Source: Kiritimatiellales bacterium (GTDB taxonomy: Bacteria > Verrucomicrobiota > Kiritimatiellia > Kiritimatiellales > Pontiellaceae). Taken from it: 24,205 nucleotides of DNA. The DNA lies in NCBI GenBank assembly GCA_021734595.1, contig JAIPIO010000013.1:1-24205 (forward strand). Reading direction: 5' to 3'. The first letter of the stretch is position 1, and every line of letters starts with the position of its first letter. The position numbers and the translations under genes are program-made. Below, piece by piece: positions 20,830-24,205 of this stretch. Below the pieces are notes generated by a model. It was not told the origin of the DNA and ran no database searches. It saw only the letters and a list, made by a program, of their open reading frames with translations.

Positions 20830-22569
20830 ATGAAGGATAAGAAGGAATTTTACAACGTGCTGACGGCTCTGGACGGTCAGCCCTGCGAGGAATACCAGCA
20901 ACTGGAAGGCGATTTTGACTTTACCCGCTATGTTGCCAAATGTTCCAAAATCAGTTTTGAGGAAGACGCGGATTACCCGGTTTTCACCGTCCGCATCCCG
21001 CAGACGATTGCGGAAATTCCCGAGTACCTGTTTGATACGCCGGTTCGCCGTACGGCGGTTGAAGATATGCTGCTACGCAAGCTGGCGGCCAATATCGAGT
21101 CGCTGGCCCGTTATGACCGCAACGGCGTGGCCCGGAAACACATCCTTTCGGTTTCTCCGAACCAGAAAATACTTCCCCGCAACGCGCTGCAGCTGACCAA
21201 GGAGTACATCGAAGTGCGCCTGCAGATTATCCTGCCAGTTAGGGATATGGTTGTGGACGGCGAGTATCAGGCTTCCGTTGACGGCGACATGGCCAAGCAG
21301 ATTTTCTTTGAAGACCTGCCGGAAGTGGTCAGCAACAGCCTGTTGTTCTGCAATCTCGACGGTAAAGAGGCGGACGAATTTGTGAACTGCATGGAAGATG
21401 CCGACCGCTTGCGCCAGTTCCTTGGTGCCAGTGGGCAGGTGTGCTTTGTTGCCGACGGCGCGCAGCTACCCCGTATTTCCGGAATGGATATTCCTGATTA
21501 TGAGCGGTTTGTTCCGTTGCAGGTCGGTGAAGAAATGATTACGGATGTGGATGTTCCTCACGCCGGTTCCGTCCGCGGGTTCGGTATTCCGACGGGACTT
21601 ACCCTTATTCTGGGCGAGTCGAACGGAGGGCGCGTTGATCTGATGGATGCCATTGCACAGGGAATCTACAACCATGTTCCCGGCGATGGCCGCGAATCGA
21701 TTGTAACCGTCGCGGACGCGGTGGGCGTCCGCTCCGAAGTGGGCCGCAGTATTCAGCAGGTGGACATCTCCCCCTTTGTGAATGAAATGGCCGATGGCGC
21801 GGATGTTGCATCTTATTCCTCGGCCAACGCCGGGTCTTTCACTTCGCAGGCGGCATCGACCGTCGAGGCGCTTGAAGTCGGGGCGCGTGTACTGCTGTTT
21901 GACGAGCATACCTCCTCATCCACGTTCCTGTCCGCCGATACGCGGGTGCAGTCGCTGATCACGGAATCTTCCCGGAATACGCTGGCGGCGCGTGCGCGCC
22001 AGATGGTGGATGAACTGGGGGTATCAATCATCGTTGCCGGCAGCAGCCTGGTGGCGGAATATATTCCGATTGCCGACAAAATTCTGAAAATCGAAAACTT
22101 TAAAATTTCGGACATTACGGAAGAAGCAAAGGCCTTGGAGATTATCGCTCCGTCCCTGCAGGAGGGCGACACGGTTAATATCGCCTCGATGCTGAGCCGC
22201 TCCCGCTGGGTCATGCCGAGCAGTATCGATCCGAGCATCGGTCGTGAAGACTTGGTGATTGATGCGGATGACGGCTGCTTCCTGCAGTTCGGACGCTCTA
22301 TCGTCGATATGGATGCGGTGACGCAGTTGGCGGACGAGGATCAGCTGCGTACCATCGGTTATGTGCTCTATTACGCCAAGTTGCGCTACATGGATGAAGG
22401 GTATCCAATACGCGAAATCCTTGATCTGGTGGACCGTGACCTGAGCAACGAAGGGCTCAACGCACTGTCGCGCGATGTTCGCGGCGACTTGGCCCGTCCG
22501 CGGCGCTATGAAGTGGCGGCCGCACTCAACCGGCTGCCGGCTTTCCGCGTATCGCACGTCACGGAATAA
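20830..22569 (+). CDS. ABC-class ATPase-domain protein with degenerate Walker A
   Basis: The protein has 579 residues and matches the predicted ATPase of the ABC class (PF09818-type). An N-terminal domain (about 1-240) is followed by the nucleotide-binding region with LTLILGESNGGRVDLMDAIA, GIYNHVPGDGRE, VDISPFVNEM, SYSSANAGSFTSQAASTVEALEVGA, Walker B LLFDEHTSSSTFL (D358-E359) and VSIIVAGSSLVAEYIPIADKIL. The P-loop (262-269) reads GESNGGRV where the family has a GxxxxGK[ST] pattern. The invariant Lys is Arg and the Ser/Thr is Val, so ATP hydrolysis is doubtful. The start ATG follows GAGGTGA; a TTG 33 bp upstream is less likely. dtd begins 3 bp downstream. Confidence 0.88.
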   Translation: MKDKKEFYNVLTALDGQPCEEYQQLEGDFDFTRYVAKCSKISFEEDADYPVFTVRIPQTIAEIPEYLFDTPVRRTAVEDMLLRKLAANIESLARYDRNGVARKHILSVSPNQKILPRNALQLTKEYIEVRLQIILPVRDMVVDGEYQASVDGDMAKQIFFEDLPEVVSNSLLFCNLDGKEADEFVNCMEDADRLRQFLGASGQVCFVADGAQLPRISGMDIPDYERFVPLQVGEEMITDVDVPHAGSVRGFGIPTGLTLILGESNGGRVDLMDAIAQGIYNHVPGDGRESIVTVADAVGVRSEVGRSIQQVDISPFVNEMADGADVASYSSANAGSFTSQAASTVEALEVGARVLLFDEHTSSSTFLSADTRVQSLITESSRNTLAARARQMVDELGVSIIVAGSSLVAEYIPIADKILKIENFKISDITEEAKALEIIAPSLQEGDTVNIASMLSRSRWVMPSSIDPSIGREDLVIDADDGCFLQFGRSIVDMDAVTQLADEDQLRTIGYVLYYAKLRYMDEGYPIREILDLVDRDLSNEGLNALSRDVRGDLARPRRYEVAAALNRLPAFRVSHVTE

Positions 22570-22572
22570 GGA

Positions 22573-23028
22573 ATGAAGCTGGTTGTCCAGCGCGTAAAGC
22601 AGGCTTCGGTTACCGTCGATGGGAAAAAGATTTCCGAAATCGGGCCCGGCCTGTTGGTTCTTGCGGGGGTGTCGCACGGCGACACCCCTTTTGACGCCCG
22701 GCACTTGGCCCAGAAAACCGTCAAGCTACGCATCTTCGATGATTCCGACGATAAAATGAACCTCTCGGTTGGCGATGTCGGCGGCCAGTTGCTTGCCGTC
22801 AGCCAGTTCACCCTCTATGGTGACTGCACCAAGGGGAACCGACCCAGTTATATCCGGGCTGCGCGTCCGGAGCAGGGCGAGGCGCTCTTCAACGAATATG
22901 TCCAGGCATTGGAAACGCTCGGCTTTCCCGTGCAGACCGGCGAATTCGGCGCGGATATGAAAGTGGAACTGCTCAACGACGGTCCGGTTACCATAATCAT
23001 GGAAAGCTCCGGTCGGACGAAAGATTAG
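22573..23028 (+). CDS. dtd: D-aminoacyl-tRNA deacylase
   Basis: The protein has 151 residues, the standard length. It hydrolyses D-aminoacyl-tRNAs and thereby proofreads chirality. It carries the two hallmark motifs, SQFTLYGD and NDGPVTI (the Gly-Pro of the cross-subunit active site), and begins MKLVVQRVKQASVTVDG as the family does. A TAAGGA ribosome site overlaps the stop codon of the ABC-class ATPase 3 bp upstream, so the two are coupled. One near-copy of the dispersed palindrome is read as VQALE at residues 110-114. Confidence 0.97.
   Translation: MKLVVQRVKQASVTVDGKKISEIGPGLLVLAGVSHGDTPFDARHLAQKTVKLRIFDDSDDKMNLSVGDVGGQLLAVSQFTLYGDCTKGNRPSYIRAARPEQGEALFNEYVQALETLGFPVQTGEFGADMKVELLNDGPVTIIMESSGRTKD
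22900..22914. repeat. Dispersed palindrome (one mismatch) inside dtd
   Basis: GTCCA-GGCAT-TGGAA is read as YVQALETLGF. It is isolated. Confidence 0.5.
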
Positions 23029-23032
23029 GAGC

Positions 23033-23059
23033 CACGGATGAACGCGGATTGACACGGAT
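23033..23059. repeat. Three C[AG]CGGAT units at exact 10-bp period
   Basis: CACGGAT (23033), CGCGGAT (23043) and CACGGAT (23053) lie in the 91-bp gap between dtd and argH. The repeat resembles the simple CACGGAT-type intergenic repeats seen in many environmental genomes. It overlaps the candidate argH promoter. Confidence 0.55.
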
Positions 23060-23075
23060 ATTTCTTCTGTATTCA
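23049..23075 (+). promoter_or_regulatory. Candidate promoter of argH
   Basis: The consensus -35 TTGACA (23049-23054) lies in the CACGGAT repeat, followed after 15 bp by TATTCA (23070-23075). The ATG is 44 bp further on. No ARG-box-like palindrome was recognised. Confidence 0.35.
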
Positions 23076-23119
23076 TGTGCTTGCATGTACATTCAGCAGG
23101 AACAAAATGAGGTTGAATT

Positions 23120-24205
23120 ATGGCAAAACAGAAAACCACCGTTGGCGAAATCAATAAGGAAGTGCTGGCATTCACTGCCGGGCGCGATGTTGAACTGGAC
23201 TGTGCGCTCATCACCGTCGACTGCATCGGCACCGCCGCGCATGTGACGATGCTTTCAAGGATGCCGGTCAACCCCAAGCTCATCACCGATACCGAGAAAA
23301 AAAAGGTGATTGAAGGGTTGGTGGAGATCATCGAGCTGGCCAGACAGGATGCGTTCAAAATTACCCTGGCCGACCAGGATGTACACCTTGCGGTGGAGCG
23401 TGCACTCACCAAGTCGCTCGGTGATCTGGGTAAAAAGATCCACACCTGCCGCAGCCGCAACGACCAGGTGGCGGTGGACCTGCGCCTCTACGCCAAGGAA
23501 CAGATTCTCGACACGCTCGAAGAGGCGGCTGAACTGATCTCCGTGCTTGCAGCCTTTGGAAAAAAACACGAGAAAGTTCCAATGGTTGGAAGAACGCACA
23601 TGCAGCCCGGCATGCCGTCCAGCGTCGGCCTGTGGGCGACCGCCCATGCCGAAAGCCTGCTCGACGACTGCGTCATGCTCATCAACGCCTACGAACTTAA
23701 CGACCAGTGCCCGCTCGGTTCGGCAGCCAGCTACGGCGTGCCGCTGCCGATCGACCGCCAGCTTACCTCCGACCTGCTCGGCTTCAGCCGCCCAACGCAT
23801 AATGTGCTCTACGCCAACAACGGCCGCGGCAAGATGGAGGCCATTGTGCTCGGTGCCATGAGCCAGGTGATGTTGAGCCTCTCGCGCCTCGCGCAGGATT
23901 TCATGCTCTTTACGATGCCGGAGTTTGATTACTTCAAGCTACCCGCCGAATTCTGCACCGGTAGCTCGATCATGCCGCAGAAGCAGAATCCCGATGTCTG
24001 CGAACTCGTCCGCGCCAAGGCGTCGCGCGTCAAGGCCGCTGAGCTGGGTGTGTACGACTTGGTTAAAGGATCGCCCACCGGCTACAACCGCGACCTACAG
24101 GAGGCCAAGGAGCTGTTCATGGAAGGCATCGCCACCACGCGCGCCTGTCTGCGGATCATGGCGCCGCTGGTCAAGGCGACCAAAGCCAACAAACAGAAGC
24201 TCATC
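23120..24205 (+). CDS. argH: Argininosuccinate lyase (3' end outside window)
   Basis: 362 codons are visible and the C-terminus is outside the window. It belongs to the fumarase/aspartase superfamily and catalyses the last step of arginine synthesis: argininosuccinate to arginine plus fumarate. It shows the family motifs IHTCRSRNDQVAVDLRLY, VGRTHMQPGMP (catalytic His region), CPLGSAASYGVPLPIDRQL and the signature GSSIMPQKQNPDVCELVRAK. Several residues differ from typical ArgH (HTC rather than HTG; THMQPGMPSS), so it belongs to a divergent branch, and related activities cannot be fully excluded. The ATG at 23120 is preceded by GAGGTTGA. Two dispersed-palindrome sites 30 bp apart are read as LAAFGK and KVPMVGR just before the catalytic His segment. 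Confidence 0.9.
   Translation, partial: MAKQKTTVGEINKEVLAFTAGRDVELDCALITVDCIGTAAHVTMLSRMPVNPKLITDTEKKKVIEGLVEIIELARQDAFKITLADQDVHLAVERALTKSLGDLGKKIHTCRSRNDQVAVDLRLYAKEQILDTLEEAAELISVLAAFGKKHEKVPMVGRTHMQPGMPSSVGLWATAHAESLLDDCVMLINAYELNDQCPLGSAASYGVPLPIDRQLTSDLLGFSRPTHNVLYANNGRGKMEAIVLGAMSQVMLSLSRLAQDFMLFTMPEFDYFKLPAEFCTGSSIMPQKQNPDVCELVRAKASRVKAAELGVYDLVKGSPTGYNRDLQEAKELFMEGIATTRACLRIMAPLVKATKANKQKLI
23547..23591. repeat. Pair of dispersed palindromes inside argH, 30 bp apart
   Basis: TTGCAGCCTTTGGAA (23547, one mismatch) and the exact copy TTCCAATGGTTGGAA (23577) are read as LAAFGK and KVPMVG. They flank the approach to the conserved THMQ segment. Confidence 0.7.

Noticed and set aside
23988..24000. 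Catalytic-loop mutation in argH (MPQKQNP instead of MPQKKNP)
   Set aside because: The family signature requires the first Lys and the Asn, both of which are kept; the changed residue is at a variable position.

Overview
The window reads as part of a chromosome from a moderately GC-rich bacterium of the PVC group, most like a Kiritimatiellota (Pontiella-type) marine heterotroph. This is inference from gene content: secreted Gfo/Idh/MocA oxidoreductases, a DUF1080 lipoprotein, a hydrazine-synthase-alpha-like cytochrome protein, a sodium/solute symporter and several FmdB zinc ribbons. No 16S rRNA or other phylogenetic marker is present.

Layout. Positions 1-4512 (minus strand) form a carbohydrate-catabolism-like cluster: an LVIVD beta-propeller protein, a DUF1080 lipoprotein overlapping it, and two tandem paralogous Gfo/Idh/MocA oxidoreductases, the second leaving the window. 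Divergent from it, 4657-11070 (plus) carries the di-heme HzsA-like protein, thiL, a pyridoxamine-phosphate-oxidase-fold protein, a GT-C-type membrane protein and fmt. From 11132 to 11223 lie two strong hairpins, followed on the minus strand by a 29-codon mS38/COX24-like gene and long-form hisG. A tRNA-Arg(TCG) (plus) sits tail to tail with ispA, which is preceded by an fmdB gene (both minus). Rightward from 13771 come a second fmdB-like gene, a DinJ/YafQ toxin-antitoxin pair and recD2. From 16832 to 20363 (minus) are a sodium/solute symporter, a PaaX-like regulator bracketed by two 38-bp palindromes, and an iron-type alcohol dehydrogenase. The right end (plus) has a third fmdB, an ABC-class ATPase with a degenerate P-loop, dtd, and an argH that runs off the window.

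Two structures are not explained by ordinary gene annotation. (1) A dispersed 15-bp palindrome, TTCCA-N5-TGGAA, occurs 14 times exactly and about 12 more times with one mismatch. It lies both between genes and inside conserved genes, where it is read in frame as FQxLE, VPMVG or similar. About 18 of the 26 sites are in pairs or runs spaced 30-32 bp apart, which is three helical turns. Chance expectation for exact copies in 24 kb is about 0.02. (2) The PaaX-like gene lies between two near-identical 38-bp palindromes. The upstream one contains a TTGACG-17-GATAAT promoter whose start point would fall on the ATG, giving a leaderless, probably autoregulated gene. The downstream one overlaps the stop codon and sits upstream of the symporter. 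This looks like a small regulon, or less likely a small mobile cassette.
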